Assembly (NCBI GenBank): GCA_015178975.1
Contig: WHVD01000040.1
Location: 186,001 to 250,000, forward strand
DNA length: 64,000 bases
Direction: 5' to 3'
Source: Hysterangium stoloniferum
Lineage: Eukaryota; Basidiomycota; Agaricomycetes; Hysterangiales; Hysterangiaceae
The notes under the pieces are model-generated. The model worked only from the letters and a program-made list of their open reading frames with translations. It was not told the DNA's origin and searched no databases. Positions 35,027-47,017 of the stretch are shown here, one piece after another. The translations under genes and the position numbers were made by a program. Position 1 is the first letter of the stretch. Each line of letters begins with the position of its first letter.

Positions 35027-36042
35027 ATGAGATCTATTTCTGCTGCTCAATGCTCTTCTATTGTCTCTCCTCAATGAAGGCTATTCCTATCACCAAATCC
35101 AGGAAAGAACTGGTCTAGGTAAGAGTACTGTGAATAGGATTAGTAGGGAAGTGGATGGGAACAAGGAGAACAATCCTGGGGGTCATCCTTCTGAGCTTTC
35201 TGGTTGTGACAAACAGTCAATAATCCATTAAATTAGCTCTGGACAGCTTGATAATGCAGTTCAGGCTACCCAATTCATTGATTCTATCATCTCCAACCCT
35301 GTCACTCCCAAAACAGTCAGAAATATACTGAAGGAGAATGGTTTTTACTCTGCAACAAAGCAAAAGTGACCATTGCTCAAAGCCATTCATTGTCAGAAGT
35401 GGCTCAAATTTGCCCAATATCATCAAAATTGGACTGTGGAGGACTGGAAGAGGGTGTTATGGTCAGATGAGACAAATATTAACAGGATTGGGTCAGATGG
35501 AAAGTCATATGTATGGAAACAAAGAGGAGAACCAGTGTCTGACAGGACTACAACACCAATGGTCAAACATGGAGGAGGAAATAACCTCATGGTATGGGGT
35601 TGTATGGGTTGGAATAGGGTAGGAAAGCTCATAGAAGTGCAGGGGAGCATGGATGCTGAACAATACTGTCAAATTTTGGAGTGGGAGTAGTGGAAAGTTT
35701 TGAACAGTTGGAAATGGAGGAGGCCAACTATTACTTTCAGCAGGACAATGATCCTAAACATACATCTCAGCAGGCAACAAAATGGTTTGAGGACAAGGAA
35801 ATTCAAGTACTACCCTGACCTCCCCAATCCCCTGATCTTAACCCTATAGAACATCTTTGGAAACACCTTAAATGCCAACTCCAAAAATATAACACATTAT
35901 CCAAGGGAATACATGAATTGTGGGAGAGAGTGGTGGAGGAGTGGAATGCAATCCAACCAGAAGTCTGCCAATATCTAATAGAAAGTATGCCTGGAAGGAT
36001 CAGGGCAGTTATAAAGGAAAAAGGGGGGCATACAAAGTATTA
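35027..36042 (+). pseudogene. Tc1-a transposase, frameshifted
   Basis: It starts MRSISAAQCSSIVS; a frame change follows and a helix-turn-helix region is readable (YHQIQERTGLGKSTVNRI). The catalytic triad is present: Asp in WSDETN, Asp in FQQDNDPKHT and Glu in SPDLNPIEHLW (DD34E type). The protein ends in IRAVIKEKGGHTKY. Several indels and stops prevent a full-length product. Confidence 0.88.
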
Positions 36043-36171
36043 GAAAGTAAAATAATCATAGGTTAAAAAACTGTCCCAATGAGTAGCTGTCTTGTTTTAT
36101 TTATTATTCAATGGGTTTTGATCGAAATCACATGAACCAAGGCTTACCTTCAAGCCATGATCCTATAGTAC

Positions 36172-36969
36172 TGTTAGGGTATGTACATGGTGGCTTTCCA
36201 GAGAAACCCGTGGGATATCCAGTAGGACTTGGCTTCAGCTTATAGGCTGCACCCTCACGAGATTGTTGTCCAATTTCAGGCAGGTGGATGGGAATCCTGG
36301 GGAGTCTGGGTGGGGTTCGTGGGTCGAGGGGTTGTAGGTCAGAGGTCGTGGGTTGAGAGGTCAGGAGTCGAGATAAATAAGAGAGATAGATGTGTCGGAG
36401 CCTGTGGGGTCTGACTAGCAAGAGTGGTGTAATTCAAGGAGGAGTTTAGAGCAGAAAATGTATTAGATTACTGGGGGGAATCTAAGCTGATTTTCTGACT
36501 GGATTGTATGTACAACATCTGCCAGACTATATAGACCATGGAATGAATAACATACCAAATCCAGTAATGATGAAATGAAACTAGCAAAACATGAAACAAG
36601 AATAGTAAACACCAAATTTGGTGTTAGGAACGGGATGGAACAGAGCAGAGTCTGAATCATGACAAATCATAAACCATAATGGGAAACAGAGTGGGAGTGG
36701 AGTCCAAATCGTGACAGGGCTCTGTTAGAGGGATGATGGGTTTTCTGAGTGGGGTCCAGTGACTGATGTGTGGGACAGAGTTGGACATAGACAGGGATGG
36801 AGTCTGGTGGGCATTCCAGTGACTGATACAAGTCATAATGAAGTCGAATGTGGACAAGTCTGATGTACGGAGTCTGGTGGGAATTCCGGTAAACTGACAA
36901 TGGGTGCGTATAGGGCACAGGTGCGTATAAGCTAGTGCCCGGAGTCCAGCGGGAATTCCAGTCATAACA
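36172..36969 (-). mobile_element. Solo LTR, family G1, in the right end of Tc1-a
   Basis: A 798 bp LTR flanked by the duplication agtac (36167-36171 and 36970-36974). It has the same ends as the copy at 2026-2899 and the hairpin at 36236-36249. Confidence 0.9.
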
Positions 36970-37189
36970 AGTACCTTTGATAATTTACTTAGATTTTCTG
37001 CTTATGTCAGTAATCCATGCCAACCTTTTAAAAATGAGAAAACATTGGGACAGTTTTTTGAGCCACTGTATGTAGTCATAGCCAAAAGGAATAGTCTTAC
37101 TTAAAAATATGAGGACTTTTCCATGAAACTTTGTATATTCAATCAAGTGTGACTATCCTCCCTCCATTTACTCTAGGAAATAAGTGATA

Positions 37190-39310
37190 GCCATGGTATT
37201 CACATGGGGTGACATGAATTGGATTGTCTCTCAAATACTAGTCAAATAATATTTGACAATTTTCTACTATATAAAGTACAGACTGCCTCATTCAACAAAG
37301 TATTAATTTTTCCTGATGATGAAGCTTGAGGCAATGATAGAACACAGAGCTTACAAATAGATATGTCAAATTAGAGTTTGATGATTATGTAATATAGTGA
37401 AATATGAAATAATTATATACAGGTTTTCTGACTGATTTATCTCATTGCCCTTTTATGCCTTTTAGTATAACAGTGACTAGTTTATGACATACAAATGAAA
37501 TGATGAATGATATCATACTGAGACAAGTCAGAAATTGAGTTGAAAGTGAAAAGTTGAGTCAGAAAGTTGAAAAGTCAGAGAAAGGTTAAATGTTGAATCA
37601 AAAATTAAGTTGAAATATTCCAAAATTGAGCTTGTACATTCATGACATTGGGTAACTTTACAACTTTTATCTTCATCTTCAACTTCCTCATACTGCTGTC
37701 TATCCTGGGGCTACCAATTATTATTTGCATGGAATATGTCATATGACCAACTATGTTCACCCCCTAGGGAAGAGCATGACATTATGAAGGGGTGTAGAAA
37801 TGTCTTGTGATTATTGTATATCATGGAACTGACCCCCTCTTTTTTTGAAAAATAAGATCCCTTGGGTCACCACAATCTGTATTATCCTTTCCAGACAGAA
37901 TGACTGTAAGTTCATGACCAGTGGCAAGGCTATACCATCAGAGATCATTTAAAGTCTTGTAGGTCAGTCTAACATATCACCATGGGGTCTCTGTTTGTAT
38001 CCTCAATTGCTCATGTGCTTGGCAATAGAAGTTAATAAGGGAATTATATTGCTCCATCATGTCCTGCAGGTCAGAAAAAGTTTGGTTGTTTAGGTTTTGA
38101 TTCTCCCTGTGATTCTGTCTTTACTGCAATGGTTGATTTTGTGTATCCTCCCATGTCAGTGCAGAATCATGGATAGAAAGCTGAGCAAAAGTGTTAGGGC
38201 AATACTAACAAGGCTACTAAAATACAAAAAGAAACAAGGGATAAGACAAGACAAGGTCTAAGGAATAGAAGTTCTAATGACTGATGAATGTTACACTAGT
38301 AATTAGTGAAATCCTAAGAGAAAAGAGAAAACTAAAATAAAGTTTGAAAGAAAAGAGAATAAGGTTTGAACTTTATATTTCATCACATGTGTGTCATGTG
38401 CTGTTTGACATGTGACTGCAAATGGGTGTTCACACATAATGTCATGCATGGTCATTTGTATGATGTCACAATGTTGCATATATGTGACATGTAAATAATT
38501 TAAACTATACTAAAAAATAAAATAAAAAATCAAAATTAATGGAGACCTGACAATAAGTATTAATGCACCCTCACTGTATGGAATCAAGGAACCATGATGG
38601 TGACACAATGCACCATGTATTTTAGAAATATATGGTCCATGACCACCCTAGACTCTTCCAATTTGGCACCCAGTGATGTAAATGCAAATGCATTATTATA
38701 GGTACAAATATTTTTGTGAAATTCCTTGGCATTGTCTGTATTATCTGTTAGAATATGGGAATATACAATTAGTTATGATCTCATATCTCATCTTGTGATT
38801 GCATAGATCTGACTGGTTCACACTTAGCATGATAGTATTATTAGATAGTTTATGTGCCTTAGTCTCATGTCCACAGATAATAGTCTACCAGAGTCCATAG
38901 ATATGCACAGACCAGTGGACAGACCATGTAATCTAGTATATAAAGCTATGACCCATGGGCGACTTGCCCTCCATTATGCTATCACCCCACAACTTTACTC
39001 AGTCACTTTGCACCCTGAGGGATCAATAATAATATCTTTAAACACTACATTAGCAGTCATATCTGTCTTGGAATAATATTTTTAAATACTTGATCACATA
39101 ACTTTTGTATTACCTTTTGTGATTATATATGTCATATTGAAGGCTTCCATTCCAGCTTCCCATTTATTCTCATTCATACTCATACTCTACTTTCCTTCTA
39201 CTCATCTGTCTGTCATTAAATCTTTTAGGATAAATGATTTTCTCATATTTTACTAATCTCCAGTTCAAATATTTAGTTAGAACCTACATGTAAGAACTAT
39301 GTCATTTTGA
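37190..39310. other. Right-arm segment with old retrotransposon remnants
   Basis: 37190-38945 is the reverse complement of 8400-6645. 38946-39310 is found only on this side and includes a partial copy of the LTR-like repeat seen at 20540-21840. No open gene is recognised. Confidence 0.55.
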
Positions 39311-39544
39311 TACCTACAGTGGGTCAAAAAACTGCCCCAATGTTTGTGCATTTTAGAAAGATTGATATTGTGTGAAGGAATGACATCTGCAAAAATTCTG
39401 AAGAATTCACATGATATACTAGAACATGTTGGCTATCTACCAATGTAAGAAATCATGTGATTCCAATCAAAACTCATTGCTCAATAAATCAAACAAAATA
39501 ATCACTCATTGGGGGCAGTTTTTTGACCCTCTATTATTTTACAA

Positions 39545-40536
39545 TCTAATACTACCCCCCTTTGCCTTTAAAACTGCCTGTATCCTCCTAGGCATGCTTT
39601 CTATTAGCTTTTGGCATGTACTATCTGGTGGTATTTCAGTCCACTCCTTTGCCACCCTGTCCCATAATTCATGTACTCCTTTGGGTGGAATGTCATATTT
39701 TCGGAGTTTGGCCTTGAGGTGTTGCCAGAGGTGTTCAATGGGATTTAGATCAGGGGATTGGGCAGACCACTTCATGGGAATGATGTTATTGTCATAAAAC
39801 CACTGGTCTGCCTTTTTTGAGGTATGTTTGGATCATTGTCCTGTTGGAAGTACCACTTATCCTCAGCCATCTCCAAACTTTCAATGCTCTCCTCCACTCC
39901 CTCCTCCAAAATCTCACAATACTGCACTGCATACATGTTCCCCTGCACCTCTATCAGCTTCCCCACCTCATTCCAGCCCATGCACCCCCAAACCATCAAG
40001 TTATTCCCCCTCCATGTTTGACAGTTGGTGTGGTAGTCCTGTCTGATACTGGTTCCCCTTGTTGCTTCCAAACATATATCTTCCCATCTGACCCAATCCT
40101 ATTTATTTATGTCTCATCAGTCCACAACAGTCCTCCATAGTCCAATTTTCATGGTATTGGGAAAACTTTAGACATTGCTAACAATGAGACCCCTTGAGCA
40201 TAGGGACTTTTTTCTTTGTTGCTGACCTAAAGCCAGCTTCCTTCAACAAATTCCTAACAGTCTGAGGAGTGACAGAGGTAGATATGGTGGAATTTATGAA
40301 TTGGGTGGCTTGGATAGCATTGTCAAGCTTCCCAGAGTTGATTTGACGGATAATTGACCGTTTATCATAAGGGGAAAGCTTGGAAGGATGGCCACCAGGA
40401 TGATTTTCCTTATCCCCCTCTACATCCTGCCAATAGTACCCTTCCCCAGGCCAGTCCTAGCTTGAATTTGACGATGGGAATACCTCCCATTGAGAAGAGA
40501 AACAACAGAAGAATGCCTTTCAGCAGAGATGGATTT
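39545..40536 (-). pseudogene. Tc1-b transposase, broken
   Basis: The reverse strand reads KSISAEKHSSV-like sequence at its beginning, then the catalytic region. Motifs include LMVWGCMGWNEVGKLIEV, FQQDNDPN (Asp) and QSPDLNPIEHLWQHLKAKL (Glu), ending near IQAVLKAKGGSIRL. Frameshifts occur around 39775 and 40071, and the ATG is displaced by the insertion at 40537. Confidence 0.85.
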
Positions 40537-41014
40537 TGTAATGCATTAGCCTTATTTTAATATTATTTTCTGGAAAAAGGAGTCCAATGCTCTATCAAAG
40601 TGTGCAAATACTCAATTCACTACAAGGTAAAATAATTTAAGTATTTGATATTAATCAGTGGCAGCCTAAATAGACTTAGAACCCCTGAAGTCAAGAGTTT
40701 ACTTGAATATATGCACCCTACTTCACAAAGAAGGTTTTTGAGAGCTGCTTATGTAAGCTTGTTCTTTTTCTGTGAAAACAACCACTAAAATATGAATAAC
40801 AATTTACTGATTCCAAAAATAGATTCAACTTCGATTCTAGCTAGTTTATATATATTTTATACTATTTATCAAACAATAAAGATATTAATAAACAGGTCAA
40901 AAGATCAATTTATAGAATAAAACAATATTTGACAATGAATTCCAACAACTTAAATAGAAGTCAGAAAAAGTAATAAAGCCAGCTACTCAATTAAGAGGTG
41001 GCAAGGGGGAACAA

Positions 41015-41745
41015 ATAAGTCAACAACTCAGATTGAGGTGACAAGGTGAACAACAGATCAGTCAACAACTCAGATTGAGGTGACAAGGGATCTGATTGGG
41101 CCAACAACTCTGATAGAGGTGGCAAGGGTTTCTGTTACGACCCATTCCCGGATGTTTCAATATCTGATTTCCAATCTCCGACTATGGAACATCATAGTTA
41201 CCGTATCATCCACATTCTTCCCTTGTTCTGCATTTGGTAATTTGTCCGTTGACAAGTATTCACTTGTTTGTTTGTTATATTCTCGTTTCGGAATATTGTC
41301 TCCCTAATATGTCTTATTGTATTTCCGTTTTAAGAACACTTCCGTTTCCATCTTATTATGGTCTTAGTTTGTAGTACAATAATGAGTAGACTTATATTAG
41401 TTTCCGCGAATTTGTACTTTACCTTAGATCTGATATCAACTTAGTTTCTTATTCCTCCTCCCGTCTTTCTGTACGCTCAATATTCGGAACTCTTCGGAAC
41501 TCTGAATATCCGTATCTTCCATTGTAATCCTTACTTCCGAAATTAAGGACTTTGAGCGTTTGCGTAGAGGCGCAGCACATAAGCTGAAGCCAACATCCTG
41601 ACCCTATCTAATAGTTTCCGACTTCCCGGTGACTTACCGATAGTTCCGGAATAAGTTCCCGACATGGCACTTAACAGTTTCCAACAGCTCTGATAGAGGT
41701 GGAATTAGATGTCCAACTGCCCAGATTGGGATGGATTAGGCTTGT
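41015..41745 (+). repeat. 27 bp tandem repeat, split by a solo LTR
   Basis: Units of the type caacaactcagattgaggtg occur about four times before and two times after the LTR at 41133-41676, with increasing divergence. Confidence 0.75.
41133..41676 (+). mobile_element. Solo LTR related to Gypsy-1
   Basis: A 544 bp LTR (tgttacgacccattcc to cacttaaca) with the target duplication gtttc on both sides. It aligns end to end with the Gypsy-1 LTR at 8411-8953 but keeps CpGs that are TpG or CpA there, so it is the less decayed copy. Hairpin at 41573-41586. Confidence 0.9.
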
Positions 41746-42465
41746 TACGACTGTGTCGCAACCCTTCGCACGCCGATGGTCCCCGATGGAATAACCTCAT
41801 TATACGTCTTCGACAATACAAGATCTCGGAAGCCGTCGGTCCCCCGATGCTGACGTATGCTCTCCAGTCAATCAAACCCGACTACGCCTTTCTGTCTGGT
41901 TATGCTTTGATATGTCCCTTTCATCATGTTGATCCGTCTCATCTTTTGTTCCACATATGTCTATCTATATTTGTAGTCCTCGAACTATTTCCTTTTATCG
42001 TAATTTCCATTCTCGGTTATCATCGGCCTCCGAACTAATCATAAACTTCCTGTTCCTAGTCAAGCTTATTGTTAATGCCGTTTTCCGCCCTCCTCCCCAT
42101 TAGTACTTTCTAGACGCCTGTTACTTGTATATGAACTCGCTGTAATTGTAGTTACTAGGCAATCAGAATATCGACTCAGAATACCCTCATACGTCTGTAG
42201 CAGTCTCATACTAGAAGAATCCCCCTTCCGCCTTCGCGTGCGCTCACCCACTCTCGGCCCCGATCCCTTGGCCCGACACTTGACTTGTCCTTCGGTTCCG
42301 ATCGGTATCTCGCCGAAAGGTTCTTCTTAGGATTTAGTCTTCACCTGTCCGAAATTTAAGGACAACCTACGGATATTTGTGAGGGCGCAGCACATAAGCT
42401 GAAGCCAAGTCCTCCCGATCGGTCCCCATCGGCCACCGACATTAGTCAGTTTCTAGTTCTTAACA
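41743..42465 (+). mobile_element. Solo LTR, second Gypsy-type family
   Basis: A 723 bp LTR (tgttacgactgtgtcgc to gttcttaaca) with the duplication aggct (41738-41742, 42466-42470). It is CpG-rich, hence recent. Truncated relatives lie at 15690-16403. Hairpin at 42388-42401. Confidence 0.9.
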
Positions 42466-42664
42466 AGGCTGCTTGCTGCAGTGACACACAGATGTGGTGT
42501 AAATGGGTTGATAAAATGAGTTATATTTCATGGCTGGAGCAGAGCTCCTTATATACACTGAGATCTGAGACATTTAGAGACATATTGAACTTTATTTCTA
42601 TCCTATTTTAGCTATTTTACTTGGAATGTTTTAGACATTTCCGCCATTCTCTACTGTAGCATAT

Positions 42665-42850
42665 ATGATGACAAAATATATGACATAATATTCCCAGATG
42701 ACATAATATATGACATAATATTTCCAAATGACATAATATATGATATAATATTCCCATGCTAGTGTGCGTGTGACACCTGTCGTGCCTTGTGACTGTCGCG
42801 CGCCTTTTGTGACTGTCGTGGGCCCTTGTGACTGTCGCGTGCCCCTTATT
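42665..42850 (+). repeat. Two short tandem arrays
   Basis: Three units of about 33 bp (gacataatatatgacataat) at 42665-42755, then three units of about 22 bp (ttgtgactgtcgcg type) at 42787-42845. Confidence 0.8.
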
Positions 42851-43545
42851 GTGACAACCAGTCACTTATTGTGACGAATATTCCCGTCCATTGTGTAATA
42901 AGCACCAGGTGGCCGGTTTGAAGATATATTAGTTAAAAAAGAATAGAAGGTAGAAATTTCGTAGCTCCCTCAATTTATAAGATAAAAATGCAAAATAAAT
43001 TGCATAAATTCAATATAAATTAAGAGAATATTGTACAATTTTATAATCGTGATATAAGTACATTTAGAAGCCTTTGTTAAGAATTTCATTTTGGGGAAAT
43101 TGCAAAAAATAGAAAAACCTTTAAAATACATGACAGATTTCATAGTGGTGGTAAGGAGTCAAGGAGATGAATGAACAAAGTTCAACATGCCAAATCAATA
43201 CAAATAAGGTCACATGACATGTTGATGATTCACATGACTCACTCCTACCTTATACTGATGTGTAACATTGAAAATCAGAGAAAATAATAGAGGGTCAAAA
43301 AAACTGCCCCAATGAGTGATTATTTTGTTTGATTTATTGAGCAATGAGTCTTGATTGGAATCAAATGATTTCTTATGTTGGTAGATAGCCAACATGTTCT
43401 AGTATATCAGGTGAATCTTTCAGAATTTTTGCTGATGTCATTCCTTCACACAATATCAATCTTTCTAAAATGCACAAATATTGGGGCAGTTTTTTGACCC
43501 ACTATATGTATGTGTGTTTTCAACCTATACTGCCTCTGGCATCTG

Positions 43546-44070
43546 TTAAGTGCCATGTCAGGAACTTATTCCGGGAACTACCAGGAAATCACTGGGAACT
43601 CAGTAACTTCCAGATAGTGGTCAAGGACATTGGCCTCAGCTTAGGTGCTGCACCCCTACATGACATACTCAGTATCCTTATATTTCAGACAGAAACTTAC
43701 TTGGGAGATTATGGATATTCAGAGTTCCAAAGAGTTCCAAAGATCAAACATACAGAAAGAGATGAGGGATAAGAAACTAAGTCAATATCAGATCTGAAGT
43801 GTAAGTACAAAATATGTTGGACTAATATATGTGTTTTCCATTATTGTACTACAAATTAAGATCACAATAAGACATAAGAGGAAAGAGTAGTTCTAGACTG
43901 GAAATACAAAGGGTAAATGAGTGAATACTTGTCTAAACAATAAGTTACCAAATGTGGAACAAAGATGACATCCAGAACATTCAGGAACTGGTAAGATTCT
44001 GTGATGGAAATTGGATTGGAAAATATATGGAGGATCATTGGAAGATTGAATGATCTGAGAATGGTTCATG
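43546..44070 (+). mobile_element. Old Gypsy-type LTR, right-arm copy
   Basis: Reverse-complement partner of 5997-6523, from tgttaagtgccatgtc. Hairpin at 43637-43650. Confidence 0.65.
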
Positions 44071-44327
44071 AGAGTACCCCCATTAGGCCAACGTCCCATA
44101 GAGATGATTACATATACTGTATACTGAGTATTGAACTGTCAGTAAATTGTTATGTTGTAAAAACACATGTTTCTGGAGGTGTATAATTTCAGGCCAAATT
44201 TCTGAGCATTTTAATCTCTAGAAATTCAATTTTTGGTGGTTTCCTTTCTTTAACCAGAACTTGGATGTCAATTTATCCTCCCCTCTTTGACTTAACCCCT
44301 GACTGCTCTGATTTCCAACTTCCGACA

Positions 44328-44672
44328 ATGTCCACACCATCGAAACTTGAAGCATTGAAGTTAAAACAACAACAACTTGAGGAACAGTGGGGTCAACAGG
44401 ATGAAGAGGCAAGGGAATTGATTTGTGAGCTGAAGGAGGCAGAAGAGTTGGAACATCAGGAGCAGGAGCAGTTAAAAGCCAAACAAGAAAAGGAAGAATG
44501 GAAAAAAGAGGCATTATGGAAACTTGTGGAGAGTAAGAAGTTGCAGGAGGTGATGGAAAAGAAATGGAAGATTGAAGAGGAAGAAGCAAAGAGGTTGGTG
44601 GAAGTATGTATGGGAAGCAAAGGTGAGCAGATCAGTTGCTTCATTTGGAAGTCACACTGCTTCTTGCATTGA
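44328..44672 (+). CDS. Coiled-coil ORF, right-arm copy
   Basis: 114 residues, nearly identical to the - strand ORF at 5491-5835. MSTPSKLEALKLKQQQLEEQ is followed by long Glu/Lys-rich heptads. An upstream in-frame ATG at 44265 would add 21 residues. Both copies remain open despite ageing of the surrounding DNA. It is probably a retrotransposon protein fragment; no function is assigned. Confidence 0.5.
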   Translation: MSTPSKLEALKLKQQQLEEQWGQQDEEARELICELKEAEELEHQEQEQLKAKQEKEEWKKEALWKLVESKKLQEVMEKKWKIEEEEAKRLVEVCMGSKGEQISCFIWKSHCFLH

Positions 44673-44712
44673 ATGAATACTGAGTGTTAGACCAGAAAAT
44701 TGATTGATGCAG

Positions 44713-45323
44713 TGTTAAGCACAGGGCCTATGGGTGGGTTTCCAGGGAAACTTGAAGATATTCCAGGAAGGACTTGGCTTCAGCTTAAGTGCTACACTCT
44801 TGCAAGATCATGGTATCCAATTTCAGACAAGGGGTCAGGAAACCCATGGGTTCAGAGAGTGGTTGAGAGGTTGAAGTGTTTCAACAGTGGTTGAATGGTG
44901 ATAAGGTTGAAGAGTTGGAAAGCCCATGGGCTCCAAGAATATGCTCAGGTTGTCTTCAAGAGATAAGAGGTGGGAAGTGTCTTGAGTTGATACTAAGTTG
45001 CTTAGTTGATTTTCTGAAAAGGGCAAATGAATAAACATATATCAAGGCAGGCAAAGACCATAATGAGAGACAGGACAGGACAAATGTGGGGTGACAATAG
45101 CTGATCTCGAGACTGGCTTAAGTGCTGATCATGGATGTGGTTCCTGAAGAAGTCCACAGATCAAACTAGGCACACAACATAGGACTATCTTGAGAGTGGG
45201 GTTCTAGAAGCATCTAGGGGGTTTGGGGCATCCAGACAGAGTCTGGTGGCCAGTACATACAATAGAGTGTATTCAGTGCATATATGAGGGTACCAGGTCC
45301 CAGTGGGTTTTCCAGTCATAACA
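44713..45323 (-). mobile_element. Old G1-related LTR, right-arm copy
   Basis: Partner of 4647-5450, lacking the expanded minisatellite. Flanks tgcag and tgcat are near matches. Hairpin at 44781-44794. Confidence 0.7.
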
Positions 45324-45637
45324 TGCATGTCAAAAGTCTTAGAATGAATACTTCTCCAATTTAATGTGTTGTATTTAAATTCTGATATCAAATAAGCACA
45401 GTGAATGCCCATCATGATTCAGCCATTTCCAAAGACTATTTAGTCACTTCCAGCTTCAACTAATCTGGATTGACTCTGTGCAAGGAGCTGTATGGTTGGG
45501 TAGAGGGAGAGCTTTACCTCTCTGCATGTGGGAGGGTGGGTATTAATTGTTCATCTACAGCTTTTGCTTTGTCTAATCCATTATTCTAAAATTAATATAC
45601 TAATATGACAAAAGAATGATTGATTTAATACTGTTAC

Positions 45638-47017
45638 TGTGATGTATCAGCATCATCTCATAATATCCTCTTAATTTTCTGTAGATTATTTAATATTCTT
45701 TTGAATTTATTGTATTATTTTTATTGTGAGATATAAGGCCTTATTCCTTTTAACTTCACATAATAATAGCATATATGTGCTCATATAATGCTATTATATC
45801 TTATTTATTTTATTATAATTTTTAACTAATTATTTATATTTTATTTACTTAGTTATTACCTTTCGGCACCTTGCTGCAGCCTAGTTTGTGCATTTTTGGA
45901 GTCATGTGACGTATTAGATAAGCCTCCGGTGTCAGGATGTCACACGAGTCACGGATGTGACTACCCGAGTCACATAAGTCACGGATGTGACTACCCTAGT
46001 CACACAAGTCACGGTTGTGACTACCCGAGTCACACAAGTCACGATTGTGACTACCCGAGTCACACAAGTCACGAATGTGACTCCCCAAGTCATTATTAGA
46101 TTCCGCCGACTCATCGTTTGCTTCCGTCCCGGGACCGCGGCCTTGAACCTTCATGTTCAAGCAAGAGGTTAGAACCCTTGTCTCAGAGAAGGGAATCACA
46201 TGATAAACAAAGGGTAAATAATGAGTAGAATATGAGGTCATTATGATCTCACTAATGACCTCATAAACTAAATAGTTAGCTAATCATTGAGTTATCAAAA
46301 TGTATATAAGGAGGGCCAAGTTTCCAATAAAATCAATCTATCTCACACATATTTTACAGTACAGCACAGAAGCTTACCTCATAATCATAAGGACAATAAT
46401 AGCTTTAGTCTGATACACTCACTGCAAGCACCTACACTTGCAGCATCTTGAATCTTTGTCAGCAACTCTTGGACTTAGCTAATCATCTAAGTTCCCCCAG
46501 CCTCGCAGCTACCCTTTAGGCTTATTAATTAAATAATAAACCTAATAAGTATCTAAGTATCCTTACTGAAATTCCCTGCCAATACTAGATTATTCAAGGC
46601 CCAGCCCTAAGTTTATTGAATTAATCAAGTACAAGCACTCAGATAATCCAATACAAATTATTTCCTCTATTAATAAATTATTTAACACCTTGTTAAATAA
46701 CTATTAATAGTTACAAATAGGCATACAAGAGTCCGAAGCTTTATATCAAGTCTCTGCTAAGTTACTGTGCATATATTCAGCTTCTAGCCCCTATTCTCAA
46801 GGAATAGTTCTTTTATTTGCTAAAAGAGTCATACACAGTTCTATTGAACCTTTCAATAATCAAAATAAGCATTGATTTGAGTTGTTTAAGCTTAATAGCG
46901 CAGCTCATTAATCTATCAGTATTTAAATTACTGGACCTTTGCTTGTTTTATTGTTGAAGCTCTGTGACACTATAGCATATATTGAGCTATCTAAGAGAAA
47001 CCCCTGAATACATTACA
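45638..47017 (-). mobile_element. Long solo LTR, family F, copy 1
   Basis: A 1380 bp LTR (tgtgatgtatcagc to gaatacattaca) with the duplication gttac (45633-45637, 47018-47022). The empty site is seen in the left arm near 4325-4335. It contains the 32 bp array at 45940-46095. Confidence 0.9.
45940..46095 (+). repeat. 32 bp tandem repeat of GTCAC-type palindromes in a family F LTR
   Basis: Five units of the type gagtcacacaagtcac plus ggatgtgactacc. Copy 2 of this LTR (48235-48310) has about two units of a different arrangement, and copy 3 (54190-54245) about one, so the array is variable. Confidence 0.85.

Larger units (their letters stand above)
34672..37068 (+). mobile_element. Tc1-a, full-length Tc1/mariner transposon
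   Basis: It is flanked by TA on both sides (34670-34671, 37069-37070) with ends cagtggctcaaaaaactg and its complement. Each end is a module of roughly 200 bp that has a second, inverted copy of the terminal motif at its inner border (about 34855-34880 and 36070-36090). The right module is split by a solo LTR. The left-arm copy at 13320-14963 is the same insertion. Confidence 0.9.
34264..37161 (-). mobile_element. MITE-1 copy carrying the Tc1-a insertion
   Basis: Ends are ggaggataacccaaag at 34264 and gactatcctcc at 37161, as in the copy at 9710-10271. The flanking trinucleotides are ctt and ctc, so the duplication has one mismatch. Tc1-a (34672-37068) sits inside at a TA. Confidence 0.75.
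40537..43135 (+). mobile_element. Long LTR-like insertion with two nested solo LTRs
   Basis: It runs from tgtaatgcattagcc to atacatgaca, with the 5 bp duplication gattt (40532-40536 and 43136-43140). Without the nested LTRs it is about 1.3 kb. It has no coding capacity that I see. A TATA-like ccttatataca lies near 42549, like the one in the long LTRs at 45638-48616. It is best explained as a solo LTR of a separate long-LTR family. Confidence 0.7.
39317..43504 (-). mobile_element. Tc1-b transposon split by a 2.6 kb insertion
   Basis: Flanked by TA; ends carry cagtgggtcaaaaaactg (39317) and a one-base variant of it on the other strand (43504). The transposase reads leftwards. The element is interrupted at its start codon by 40537-43135. 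Its outer end is also present at 6559 of the left arm. Inner inverted copies of the terminal motif lie near 39510 and 43300. Confidence 0.85.

Noticed and set aside
42617-42865. ORF with repeated LCHILCHLGI residues on the reverse strand
   Set aside because: It arises from two short tandem arrays in the LTR-like insertion.
45896-46099. Repetitive ORF with SHTSHGCDYP units
   Set aside because: It is a by-product of the 32 bp tandem array in a solo LTR.
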